7,536 nucleotides of DNA, from NCBI GenBank assembly GCA_038215095.1, contig JBBQRG010000107.1, positions 1 to 7,536 on the forward strand, in the 5' to 3' direction. The notes under the pieces were generated by a model. That model ran no database searches. It worked only from the letters and a program-made list of their open reading frames with translations, and had not been told where the DNA came from. Positions 1 through 5,175 of the stretch are shown here, piece by piece. Made by a program: the position numbers and the translations under genes. The first letter of the stretch is position 1. Each line of letters starts with the position of its first letter. Source of the DNA: DATACN01 sp038215095 (lineage in GTDB: Bacteria; Actinomycetota; Thermoleophilia; Solirubrobacterales; Thermoleophilaceae).

Positions 1-47
1 CGTCGATCGTCGGAGATTGCGGAACCTTCAGCCTCCTGGTGCGTTAA
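1..47 (+). CDS. Possible C-terminal end of a rightward gene (partial)
   Basis: The third forward frame is open from the window edge and reads SIVGDCGTFSLLVR before a TAA stop at 45-47. The mix of hydrophobic and small residues looks more like a protein end than the Arg/Pro/Ala-rich translations typical of shadow frames here, but 14 codons are too few to assign a family. If real, the gene converges with the P1 peptidase, and the hairpin at 92-120 would lie between the two gene ends. The product is not recognised and this call is tentative. Confidence 0.3.
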   Translation, partial: SIVGDCGTFSLLVR

Positions 48-91
48 GGGGACGAACGGTGGGCGCAGGGAAGCGCCGGCCGTGCAGCAAG

Positions 92-120
92 CGAAGGGCC
101 CCGCCCCCCGGGGCTCTTCG
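92..120 (-). terminator. GC-rich hairpin downstream of the P1 peptidase gene
   Basis: Arms at 92-102 (CGAAGGGCCCC) and 110-120 (GGGGCTCTTCG) form an 11-bp stem with a 7-base loop. One pair is imperfect: G-U in rightward RNA, C-A in leftward RNA. The hairpin begins 4 nt past the stop codon of the leftward peptidase gene (stop at 125-127). No T-run follows on either strand, so it would be a U-tract-less terminator of the kind proposed for GC-rich actinobacteria. It could also stop transcription arriving from the left. Confidence 0.45.
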
Positions 121-124
121 TGGT

Positions 125-1174
125 TCAGGCACGCCGCACCGCGGGCGCGGTCTCGAGCAGCTCGTAGGGCAGCGCCTCGAGGCGATGGCCGTCGCGCCCC
201 TCCATCGGGCCGGCCACGCAGAGCGAGTTCAGCACCGACTCCGCCGTGACCTCGGCGGCGGCCTCGAACAGCTCGCGCAGCGCCGGCGAGTCGTCGCGCA
301 GCATGTGCAGCCGCAGCTCGGGCTCGTCGCTTCGGTGCGGCACGGTCTGCGCAGTCGAGAAGGCGAGCGCGTACTCGCCGCTGCCGTTCGAGGCGAAGCT
401 GCCCGCGCGGCCGAGGCCGAAGGCGGTGCGCGCGGCCACGCGTCCCAGCTGGCGCTCTGACAGCGGCGCGTCGGTGGCCAGCACGATCATGATCGAGCCG
501 CCGTCGCCGGGCGGGCCGGGAGCGTCCGCGGGTCCCGCGCCGGTGAGCATGTGCAGGTCGCGGCGCCCGCCGAAGTTCGACACCACCAGGCAGCCGAGCG
601 TGAAGCCGCCCTCCACCAGCCGCGACGCGCAGCCCACGCCGGCCTTGAAGCCGAAGCAGGCTGTGCCGGTGCCCGCGCCGACCGCGCCCTCGGCCACTTC
701 CTCCTCGGACGCGGCGGCGATCGCCTCCAGCGCGTGCCCGGGCCTCACGCTCAGCGCGCGGGCGTCGTTCAGCCAGCCGTCGAAGCACTCCCCCACCACC
801 ACGTTCACCGTGTCGCGGTCGCGGGCGGCCTCCGGGTTCTGGTCCAGCAGGTGCCGCACGCCGCCCTCCCACACCGGCCCGACCGAGAGCGTGTTCGTGA
901 GCAGGATCGGGCTCTCGAGCGTGCCCAGCTCGGCCAGCTGGCTCAGCCCGGCGGGCTTGCCGTAGCCGTTGATCACGTGGCAGGCGGCAAGCACCTTGTC
1001 CGCGTAGAGGTTGCCACCGTGGGGGAGCACCGCGGTCACTCCCGTGCGCACCGAGTCGCCCTCGTTCAGCGTGCGGTGGCCCACGAGCACGCCGGGCACG
1101 TCCACCAGCGAGCAGCGGGGGCCAGGCGGCAGCCGGCCGACCGTGTAGCCAAGCTCGCGCAGGCGCCGGCGCAC
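125..1174 (-). CDS. P1 family peptidase (DmpA/BapA-like aminopeptidase)
   Basis: This is an N-terminal-nucleophile hydrolase of MEROPS family P1, which removes N-terminal amino acids (D-, L- or beta-residues, depending on the member) after autocleavage into two chains. With the GTG start at 1172-1174 it has 349 residues, a normal family length. The conserved N-terminal block has VDVPGVLVGH (24-33), RTGVTAV (43-49) and LLTNTLSVGP (91-100). The self-cleavage site is GDGGS, so cleavage is expected between Gly226 and Ser227, ahead of the usual ATDAPL block. NGSGE supplies Ser265 and Glu267. The 38- and 40-residue spacing from Ser227 equals that of the Ser250/Ser288/Glu290 triad reported for BapA. 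Asn200 in VVSNFG probably serves the oxyanion hole. No signal peptide is evident. The reading frame stays open further upstream into the kinase gene, but that extension is Arg/Pro-rich and unlike the family. The substrate cannot be told from sequence. Confidence 0.93.
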   Translation of the reverse strand: MRRRLRELGYTVGRLPPGPRCSLVDVPGVLVGHRTLNEGDSVRTGVTAVLPHGGNLYADKVLAACHVINGYGKPAGLSQLAELGTLESPILLTNTLSVGPVWEGGVRHLLDQNPEAARDRDTVNVVVGECFDGWLNDARALSVRPGHALEAIAAASEEEVAEGAVGAGTGTACFGFKAGVGCASRLVEGGFTLGCLVVSNFGGRRDLHMLTGAGPADAPGPPGDGGSIMIVLATDAPLSERQLGRVAARTAFGLGRAGSFASNGSGEYALAFSTAQTVPHRSDEPELRLHMLRDDSPALRELFEAAAEVTAESVLNSLCVAGPMEGRDGHRLEALPYELLETAPAVRRA

Positions 1175-1180
1175 GGCCTG

Positions 1181-1186
1181 ACCATA
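1181..1186 (-). promoter_or_regulatory. -10-like box (TATGGT) for the P1 peptidase, likely leaderless
   Basis: Read leftward, TATGGT fits the TANNNT pattern and is followed by 6 nt before the GTG at 1174. That is the spacing expected when transcription begins at the start codon. No convincing Shine-Dalgarno sequence sits at the right distance and no clear -35 box is visible. It shares two bases (1185-1186) with the opposing box for the kinase gene. Confidence 0.5.
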
Positions 1187-1190
1187 ACCT
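1185..1190 (+). promoter_or_regulatory. -10-like box (TAACCT) for the GHMP kinase, likely leaderless
   Basis: TAACCT fits TANNNT and lies 7 nt before the GTG start at 1198. There is no Shine-Dalgarno sequence between them. This favours a leaderless transcript starting at or next to the GTG, and supports 1198 over the in-frame GTG at 1204. No -35 match is visible in the upstream sequence, which is peptidase coding DNA. Confidence 0.5.
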
Positions 1191-1197
1191 TGCGGCC

Positions 1198-2181
1198 GTG
1201 TCAGTGACCGCGACCCGAGCACCGCTGCGCGTGGCCTTCGGCGGGGGCGGCACCGACCTGCCCTCCTACTACCGCGAGCACGGCGGCGGCTTCGTGGTGT
1301 CCACCGCGATCGACCGCTACGTGCAGGTGCTCGTGTCGACGAGCTTTCAGCGCCGCTACCGCCTGAAGCACCTCGAGTGGGAGGAGGTCGACGGCCCCGG
1401 GCAGGTGCGCCACCCGATCCTGCGCGAGTCGCTTGAGCGGCACTGGCGCGGCGGCCCGATCGAGCTGGCCTCGGTCGCGGACGCACCGCCCGGGACGGGC
1501 CTTGGCTCGTCCGGGGCCTACGGCGTGTGCGCGATCAAGGCGCTGAAGCTGGCCGGCGGCGGGGACGCCTCCCCCGACGAGCTGGCGGAGGCGGCCTGCG
1601 AGATCGAGATCGAGGCGCTCGGGCGCGCGATCGGCAAGCAGGACCAGTACGCGTCCGCCTTCGGCGGCGTGCGCGCCTACACGTTCAACCCAGACGACAG
1701 CGTGGACGTGCGCCGCCTGGAGCTATCGCCGGAGGTGCTCGAGGCGCTGCGCGAGCGCTTCCTGCTCTTCTACAGCGGCCGCGAGCGCTCCGCCTCGGAC
1801 GTGCTCGCGGGCATGGGGCCCTCCGACGCCAAGGTCAGGCAGGCGCTCGACCGGCTGCGCGAGCTGGCGCTGGGCACCTGCGCCGCGCTCGAGGCGGGCG
1901 ACCTGGACGGCTGCGCGGAGCTGATGAACGAGAGCTGGGAGGCAAAGCGCCACCGCGCCCCGGGCACCGTGCTGCCCGAGATGGACGACATGCGCGACCT
2001 GGCCCGCCGCTCGGCGGGCGCCGGCGTGCTGTCGCTGGGTGCCGGCGGCGGGGGGTTCCTGCTCGTGCTGTCGGACGACCCGCAACGCACGCGCGCCGCG
2101 ATGGACGAGGCCGGCGCGCCCGAGCTCCGCTTCGGGCTCGACGGGGCGGGCTGCGTGGAGCTGGGCCCGCCCCCTCAGTGA
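1198..2181 (+). CDS. GHMP kinase, D-glycero-D-manno-heptose 7-phosphate kinase (HddA) type
   Basis: This is a cytosolic GHMP-superfamily small-molecule kinase of 327 residues. The N-terminal RAPLRVAFGGGGTDLPSYY (7-25) is characteristic of the HddA group, which phosphorylates heptose 7-phosphate at C1 toward GDP-heptose. The ATP-binding loop is PPGTGLGSSGAYG (97-109). The family block KQDQYASAFGG lies at 147-157, and the C-terminal glycine motif LGAGGGGF at 280-287. All three GHMP motifs are present, so the enzyme looks functional. Related kinases act on other sugars, so the exact substrate is uncertain. No isomerase, phosphatase or nucleotidyltransferase of a heptose pathway lies in the window. 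The gene is divergent from the P1 peptidase, and its end overlaps the converging membrane-protein gene by 7 bp. GTG at 1204 is an alternative start. Confidence 0.88.
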   Translation: MSVTATRAPLRVAFGGGGTDLPSYYREHGGGFVVSTAIDRYVQVLVSTSFQRRYRLKHLEWEEVDGPGQVRHPILRESLERHWRGGPIELASVADAPPGTGLGSSGAYGVCAIKALKLAGGGDASPDELAEAACEIEIEALGRAIGKQDQYASAFGGVRAYTFNPDDSVDVRRLELSPEVLEALRERFLLFYSGRERSASDVLAGMGPSDAKVRQALDRLRELALGTCAALEAGDLDGCAELMNESWEAKRHRAPGTVLPEMDDMRDLARRSAGAGVLSLGAGGGGFLLVLSDDPQRTRAAMDEAGAPELRFGLDGAGCVELGPPPQ

Positions 2182-2426
2182 GCGGCGGCGGGCGGCTGCC
2201 CGCGCAGCGCGCCGACGAGGCCCCAGGCCGACACCACGGCCCAGACGCCCTCGAGCATCAGGAAGCCCCAGTTCTCGCCCGCCAGCGCCACCACGGCCAG
2301 CACCACCGAGCCCACGAAGTTCAGGACGAGGTAGACCAGCGAGTGCGGCGACATGCTTCCCCGCTGGGCGGCGATGAAGGCGATCAGGATGAGGACTGCT
2401 CCGGCGATTTGGGCGATCTGGTCCAT
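2175..2426 (-). CDS. CBU_0592-like small integral membrane protein
   Basis: This 83-residue protein has three predicted membrane helices at about residues 5-22, 28-49 and 53-73, with a short polar tail. The YLVLNFVGS (32-40) and WGFLMLEGVWAVVSAWGLV (53-71) blocks match my memory of the CBU_0592-like family, whose function is unknown. The ATG at 2424-2426 is 16 nt past the stop of the upstream LFLHVL protein, so the two may be cotranscribed. A TANNNT box in that gap suggests it may also have its own start of transcription. Its last codons overlap the end of the sugar kinase gene by 7 bp on the opposite strand, leaving no room for a terminator between them. Confidence 0.75.
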   Translation of the reverse strand: MDQIAQIAGAVLILIAFIAAQRGSMSPHSLVYLVLNFVGSVVLAVVALAGENWGFLMLEGVWAVVSAWGLVGALRGQPPAAAH

Positions 2427-2432
2427 CGCCCG

Positions 2433-2438
2433 AGAGTA
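2433..2438 (-). promoter_or_regulatory. -10-like box (TACTCT) before the CBU_0592-like gene
   Basis: TACTCT on the minus strand fits TANNNT and lies 6 nt upstream of the ATG at 2426. It sits in the 16-nt gap after the upstream stop codon, where no Shine-Dalgarno sequence is seen. It may give an internal, leaderless transcript within the membrane-protein cluster. The evidence is position and pattern only. Confidence 0.35.
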
Positions 2439-2442
2439 AGGA

Positions 2443-2904
2443 TCAGACCGGCTTCGTGGTCATCGCCCAGATGGCGACCAGGTCGGCCACCAGGACCAGC
2501 GCGATGAGCACGGTGGCGGCCTTCAAGAGGCCGCCACCTCCCCCGCCGTCGCGCCGGGCGCGGCGCAGGCCGAGGCCGATGAGCAGCATGGAGATCAGGA
2601 GGAACAGAAGCGTGGGGTCGGCCACGATGTAGCCGATGCCGAGCCAGGCCGGGTCGTTGTCGCTGGAGCCGGGGAACTCCTTCGAGCGAATCCATTCGGC
2701 GGCCCCTCGCATCACGATGAAGCCGGGCAGCGCCCCGTAGACGAGCGCGCGAAAGGAAAGCCGCGACACCTGGCCGTTTCGCGCTGAGCTCCCGAGCGAG
2801 GTGATCGCCAGCACGAAGCCACCGACCATGACCATCGCGCCGAGCACGTGCAGGAACAGCGGCAGATCCCAGCTGTGCGGGCGGATGACGGCCAGCACGC
2901 TCAT
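2443..2904 (-). CDS. Four-helix membrane protein with LFLHVL motif (DUF2269/CopD-like)
   Basis: This 153-residue protein of unknown function has predicted membrane helices at about 14-36, 52-71, 97-113 and 128-148. The first helix carries LFLHVLGAMVMVGG with a buried His19. A histidine in an LHV context of helix 1 is common in DUF2269- and CopD-like proteins, where a metal or heme ligand role is possible but not shown. The loop at 69-90 is polar and may lie outside the membrane. A run of six glycines (120-125) follows an Arg-rich patch between helices 3 and 4. The ATG at 2902-2904 overlaps the stop of the upstream gene (ATGA), and GGAAG lies 8 nt before it. The N-terminal part resembles that upstream protein, so the two are probably paralogues. 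The longer open frame upstream of this ATG is a shadow of the neighbouring gene. Confidence 0.75.
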   Translation of the reverse strand: MSVLAVIRPHSWDLPLFLHVLGAMVMVGGFVLAITSLGSSARNGQVSRLSFRALVYGALPGFIVMRGAAEWIRSKEFPGSSDNDPAWLGIGYIVADPTLLFLLISMLLIGLGLRRARRDGGGGGGLLKAATVLIALVLVADLVAIWAMTTKPV

Positions 2905-3278
2905 GCTCCCGGCTTCCAGACCATGACGACGAGCAGGGCGAGCACGAACACCGTGCGCAGCCAGTGCCACTGCGCCAGCTTGCCGGCAGCCGGATCGTCG
3001 AGGGCCAGCTGGGCGCGGCGGCCCAGTTCGGTGGCGCCGGCCCACAGCACGATCGCCCCGAGGATCCAGCCGTCCCAGGGGTGGTAGCCATCCACCTGGA
3101 TCGCCAGCGCGATGCCCAGCAGCAGCGTGCCCAGGCCGCCGACGGCCCAGAAGATGTTGGCCACCGAGGCCGTCCGCGCGGGCGCCGGAGCGCCCAGCAC
3201 CACCGCGCTGTAGACCACCACGGTGCCCACGAGCATGAAGGCCGAGAGCACGTGCAGGAACAGGAGCCAGTCGTACAC
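2901..3278 (-). CDS. Four-helix membrane protein with LFLHVL motif, paralogue of the next gene
   Basis: This 125-residue protein of unknown function has predicted helices at about 4-28, 42-62, 68-85 and 106-122. Helix 1 begins immediately after the start and carries LFLHVLSAFMLVG with His9, matching LFLHVLGAMVMVG in the downstream neighbour. The second half keeps further histidines (His66, His105). The region 86-105 is charged and likely cytoplasmic. The start is the GTG at 3276-3278, which puts helix 1 at the N-terminus; a TANNNT box lies 8 nt upstream. Its TGA overlaps the ATG of the downstream paralogue by 4 bp, so the pair are probably translated together and may form one complex. DUF2269-like is the best guess for family. 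Confidence 0.75.
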   Translation of the reverse strand: MYDWLLFLHVLSAFMLVGTVVVYSAVVLGAPAPARTASVANIFWAVGGLGTLLLGIALAIQVDGYHPWDGWILGAIVLWAGATELGRRAQLALDDPAAGKLAQWHWLRTVFVLALLVVMVWKPGA

Positions 3279-3286
3279 GGCGCGAC

Positions 3287-3292
3287 ACCCTA
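3287..3292 (-). promoter_or_regulatory. -10-like box (TAGGGT) before the membrane-protein cluster
   Basis: On the minus strand TAGGGT fits TANNNT and lies 8 nt before the GTG at 3278. This is slightly longer than the ideal leaderless spacing, so a very short leader is also possible. The GGTAGGG around it could alternatively serve as a weak ribosome-binding site about 8-10 nt from the GTG. Confidence 0.4.
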
Positions 3293-3312
3293 CCGAGGCG
3301 TCAAGTCGGAGT

Positions 3313-3317
3313 GGAGG
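3313..3317 (+). promoter_or_regulatory. Perfect Shine-Dalgarno core (GGAGG) with no start codon after it
   Basis: GGAGG at 3313-3317 is upstream of the thioesterase in the 96-bp gap that follows the divergent membrane gene. No ATG, GTG or TTG in the thioesterase frame follows within 5-12 nt; the next in-frame ATG is at 3375. It may mark the original start of the thioesterase if the sequence has a lost start codon or a base error here. Confidence 0.35.
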
Positions 3318-3374
3318 TCAGCCGGTCAGCCGACGCCGGCGGGCGCCTGCTCGCGCTCGGAGCTGACCCGCTGG

Positions 3375-3824
3375 ATGGGCATCCAGGACGCGAACACGGC
3401 CGGCAACGTGCACGGCGGAACGATCATGAAGCTCTGCGACGACGTGGCCGGCATCGCCGCGATCCGGCACTGCGGCACGCGCGTCGTGACCGCCGGGATG
3501 GACCGCATGACCTTCGAGGATCCGGTGGTGTTGGGCAACCTCGTGACCTGCCAGGCCGCCGTGAACGCGGCTTGGCGCACGTCGATGGAGGTCGGCGTGA
3601 GGGTGCACGCCGAGGACATCCGAAGCGGCGCGGTCACGCACACCTCCACCGCCTACCTGACGATGGTGGCGCTGGGCGAGGACGGGCGGCCCAGCGAGGT
3701 GCCGCCGCTCGCTCCGGACACCGAGGACGAGCTGAGGCGCGAGCGAGAGGCCCAGCTGCGGCGCGACAACCGGCTGGCCGAGCGCGAGCAGATCGTGTCG
3801 AGCCGGCACTCAGTGGGTAGGTAG
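3375..3824 (+). CDS. Acyl-CoA thioesterase, hotdog fold
   Basis: This cytosolic enzyme hydrolyses acyl-CoA to free fatty acid and CoA. From the ATG at 3375 it has 149 residues. The hotdog core shows NTAGNVHGGTIMKLCDD (7-23), the helix with Asp22/Asp23 expected near the active site, VTAGMDRMTFEDPV (38-51) and RTSMEVGVRVHAED (68-81). The C-terminal 40 residues are highly charged (Arg/Glu/Asp) and probably helical. The start is a problem. Translation upstream in the same frame gives SRSELTRW directly before this Met, which looks like the first family strand, yet no ATG, GTG or TTG exists in that frame back through the gap. A CTG at 3363 would recover only part of it. The true protein may be some 20 residues longer. 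It is the first gene of a four-gene rightward cluster, 5 nt before the F420-type gene. Confidence 0.85.
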   Translation: MGIQDANTAGNVHGGTIMKLCDDVAGIAAIRHCGTRVVTAGMDRMTFEDPVVLGNLVTCQAAVNAAWRTSMEVGVRVHAEDIRSGAVTHTSTAYLTMVALGEDGRPSEVPPLAPDTEDELRREREAQLRRDNRLAEREQIVSSRHSVGR

Positions 3825-3829
3825 GCCTG

Positions 3830-4276
3830 ATGGACTACCTCGACGTGGCGGAACGCAGCTGGCCGCTGCTCGGCCGGCTGATGAAGGGCCACACGGTGGC
3901 CTACCGCGTCACGCACGGCGTGGTCGGGCACCGCTTCCCGGGCCTGCCGCCGATGCTGTTGCTCGACCACGTGGGCGCGAAGAGCGCGCAGCGCCGCACG
4001 TCGCCGCTCGAGTACACACGCGACGGCAACCAGCTCGTGCTGGTGGCCTCGAAGGGTGGCCACCCGAGGAACCCTGCGTGGTTCCACAACCTGCGCGCCA
4101 ACCCCGACACCACGGTCCAGGTGGGCTCGGAGCGCCGCCAGGTGCACGCCCGCGTCGCGCGGCCGGAGGAGCGCGGCCGGCTGTGGGACATGGCCGTGGA
4201 GACCTACTCCGGCTTCGACGAGTACCAGCAGCGTGCCGAGCGCGAGATCCCGCTGGTCGTGCTGGAGCCGCGATGA
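3830..4276 (+). CDS. Nitroreductase-family deazaflavin (F420)-dependent oxidoreductase
   Basis: This 148-residue protein belongs to the DUF385/Ddn-like group of split-barrel proteins that use the deazaflavin cofactor F420. Mycobacterial members reduce quinones or nitro compounds. The visible family blocks are LLLDHVGAKSAQRRTSPLEY (43-62), where Lys/Ser/Arg residues are expected to hold the cofactor phosphates, and VASKGGHPRNPAWFHNLRAN (72-91), followed by VQVG (96-99). The N-terminal helix (1-30) has the amphipathic character seen in quinone-reducing members. The physiological substrate is unknown. The ATG at 3830 lies 5 nt after the thioesterase stop, behind a GGTAGGTAGG stretch that can serve for ribosome binding. 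Its TGA overlaps the hydrolase ATG by 4 bp, indicating translational coupling. Its presence implies that the host makes F420. Confidence 0.9.
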   Translation: MDYLDVAERSWPLLGRLMKGHTVAYRVTHGVVGHRFPGLPPMLLLDHVGAKSAQRRTSPLEYTRDGNQLVLVASKGGHPRNPAWFHNLRANPDTTVQVGSERRQVHARVARPEERGRLWDMAVETYSGFDEYQQRAEREIPLVVLEPR

Positions 4277-5175
4277 GCGAGCAGTTCGTCAATGTCGGCG
4301 ACGTCGAGCTCTGCTACGAGACCTTCGGCGACCCGAGCGACCCCGCGCTGCTGCTGGTGATGGGCCTCGGCACGCAGATGCTGGCCTGGCGCGAGGGGTT
4401 CTGCCAGGAGCTCGTGAAGCGCGGCTTCTTCGTGATCCGCTACGACAACCGCGACGTGGGCCGCTCCACCCGCTTCAGCGGCGTCAAGCCGCCTGGCGCG
4501 GTCGAGCTGCTGCGGCGCAAGCCGCGCAACCTCGCCTACACGCTCGATGACATGGCCGACGACGGGCTCGGTCTGCTCGACGCGCTCGGGGTCGAGCGGG
4601 CGCATGTGGCCGGTGCCTCGATGGGCGGCATGATCGCCCAGGTGATGGCGGTGCGCCATCCCGAGCGCGTCCTGTCGCTGACCTCGATCATGTCCACCAC
4701 CGGCGGGCGCTTCGTGGGCCTGCAGTCCCCGCGCGTGATCCCCTACCTGCTGGGTCGCCCACCCGCGGACGAGGAGCAGTACGTCGAGCGGGCGCGCAGC
4801 CTGTTCGACGTGATCGGCTCGCCGGGCTTCAAACGCGACGACGACGAGTTCCGCGAGCTGGCGCGCGAGAGCTTTCGCCGCGGGATCAGTCCCTCGGCCA
4901 CCGGGCGCCAGCTGGCCGCGATCGTCGGCGCGGGCAACCGCACCGACGACCTGCGCCGCATCAAGGCGCCCACGCTCGTGATCCACGGCAGCGACGACAA
5001 GATGATCGCGCCCTCGGGCGGCCGGGCCACCGCGAAGGCGATCCCGAACGCGAAGCTGATGGTGATCGAGGGCATGGGTCACGACCTGCCGCGCGGGCTC
5101 TGGGAGCGGCTGGCCGACGCGATCGCGGAGAACGCCGCCCGCGCGAACGAGCTGGACACGAGCGCGGCCGCGTGA
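4273..5175 (+). CDS. Alpha/beta-fold hydrolase
   Basis: This 300-residue alpha/beta hydrolase is related to esterases and the TAP/proline-iminopeptidase-like group. The oxyanion-hole region is LLLVMGLGTQM (26-36). RYDNRDVGRST (56-66) is typical of the family. The nucleophile elbow GASMGG (114-119) gives Ser116. The acid is most likely Asp242 in HGSDDKMI (238-245), and the catalytic histidine is His270 in GMGHDLP (267-273). Residues 142-210 form a helical lid region, which sets substrate choice. The triad is complete, so it should be active, but the substrate (an ester, lipid or lactone) cannot be read from sequence. The ATG at 4273 overlaps the preceding stop, and GGAG at 4264-4267 lies 5 nt before it. 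Its own stop overlaps the acyltransferase GTG by 4 bp. The longer open frame upstream is a shadow of the F420 gene. Confidence 0.92.
   Translation: MSEQFVNVGDVELCYETFGDPSDPALLLVMGLGTQMLAWREGFCQELVKRGFFVIRYDNRDVGRSTRFSGVKPPGAVELLRRKPRNLAYTLDDMADDGLGLLDALGVERAHVAGASMGGMIAQVMAVRHPERVLSLTSIMSTTGGRFVGLQSPRVIPYLLGRPPADEEQYVERARSLFDVIGSPGFKRDDDEFRELARESFRRGISPSATGRQLAAIVGAGNRTDDLRRIKAPTLVIHGSDDKMIAPSGGRATAKAIPNAKLMVIEGMGHDLPRGLWERLADAIAENAARANELDTSAAA

Noticed and set aside
32..37. AGGAGG on the minus strand near the left edge
   Set aside because: It matches a Shine-Dalgarno perfectly, but no ATG, GTG or TTG follows at a suitable distance. It is more simply explained as codons of the rightward frame ending at 47.
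246..965. Long rightward open frames opposite the P1 peptidase
   Set aside because: The low-complexity Ala/Arg/Ser/Pro composition is typical of shadow frames in GC-rich DNA. The opposite strand has clear family motifs.
1175..1486. Upstream extension of the P1 peptidase frame giving a 453-residue protein
   Set aside because: The extra N-terminus is Arg/Pro/Ser-rich, unlike the family, and lies wholly antisense to the well-supported sugar kinase. The family N-terminus begins just after GTG 1174.
2188..2203. GCGGGC/GCCCGC hairpin after the kinase stop as a terminator
   Set aside because: It is only a 6-bp stem with no T-run, lies inside the converging gene, and such stems are expected by chance at this GC content.
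1527..2507. 326-residue rightward frame overlapping the kinase
   Set aside because: It is a frame shadow: nearly all Arg/Ala/Gly with no recognisable motif, while the kinase frame holds all GHMP motifs.
2384..3288. Long leftward frames of 235 and 281 residues spanning the membrane-protein genes
   Set aside because: Part of each is a real gene in frame or a shadow of one. The 281-residue frame is accepted only from its internal ATG at 2904, since its upstream part is a shadow of the adjacent LFLHVL gene.
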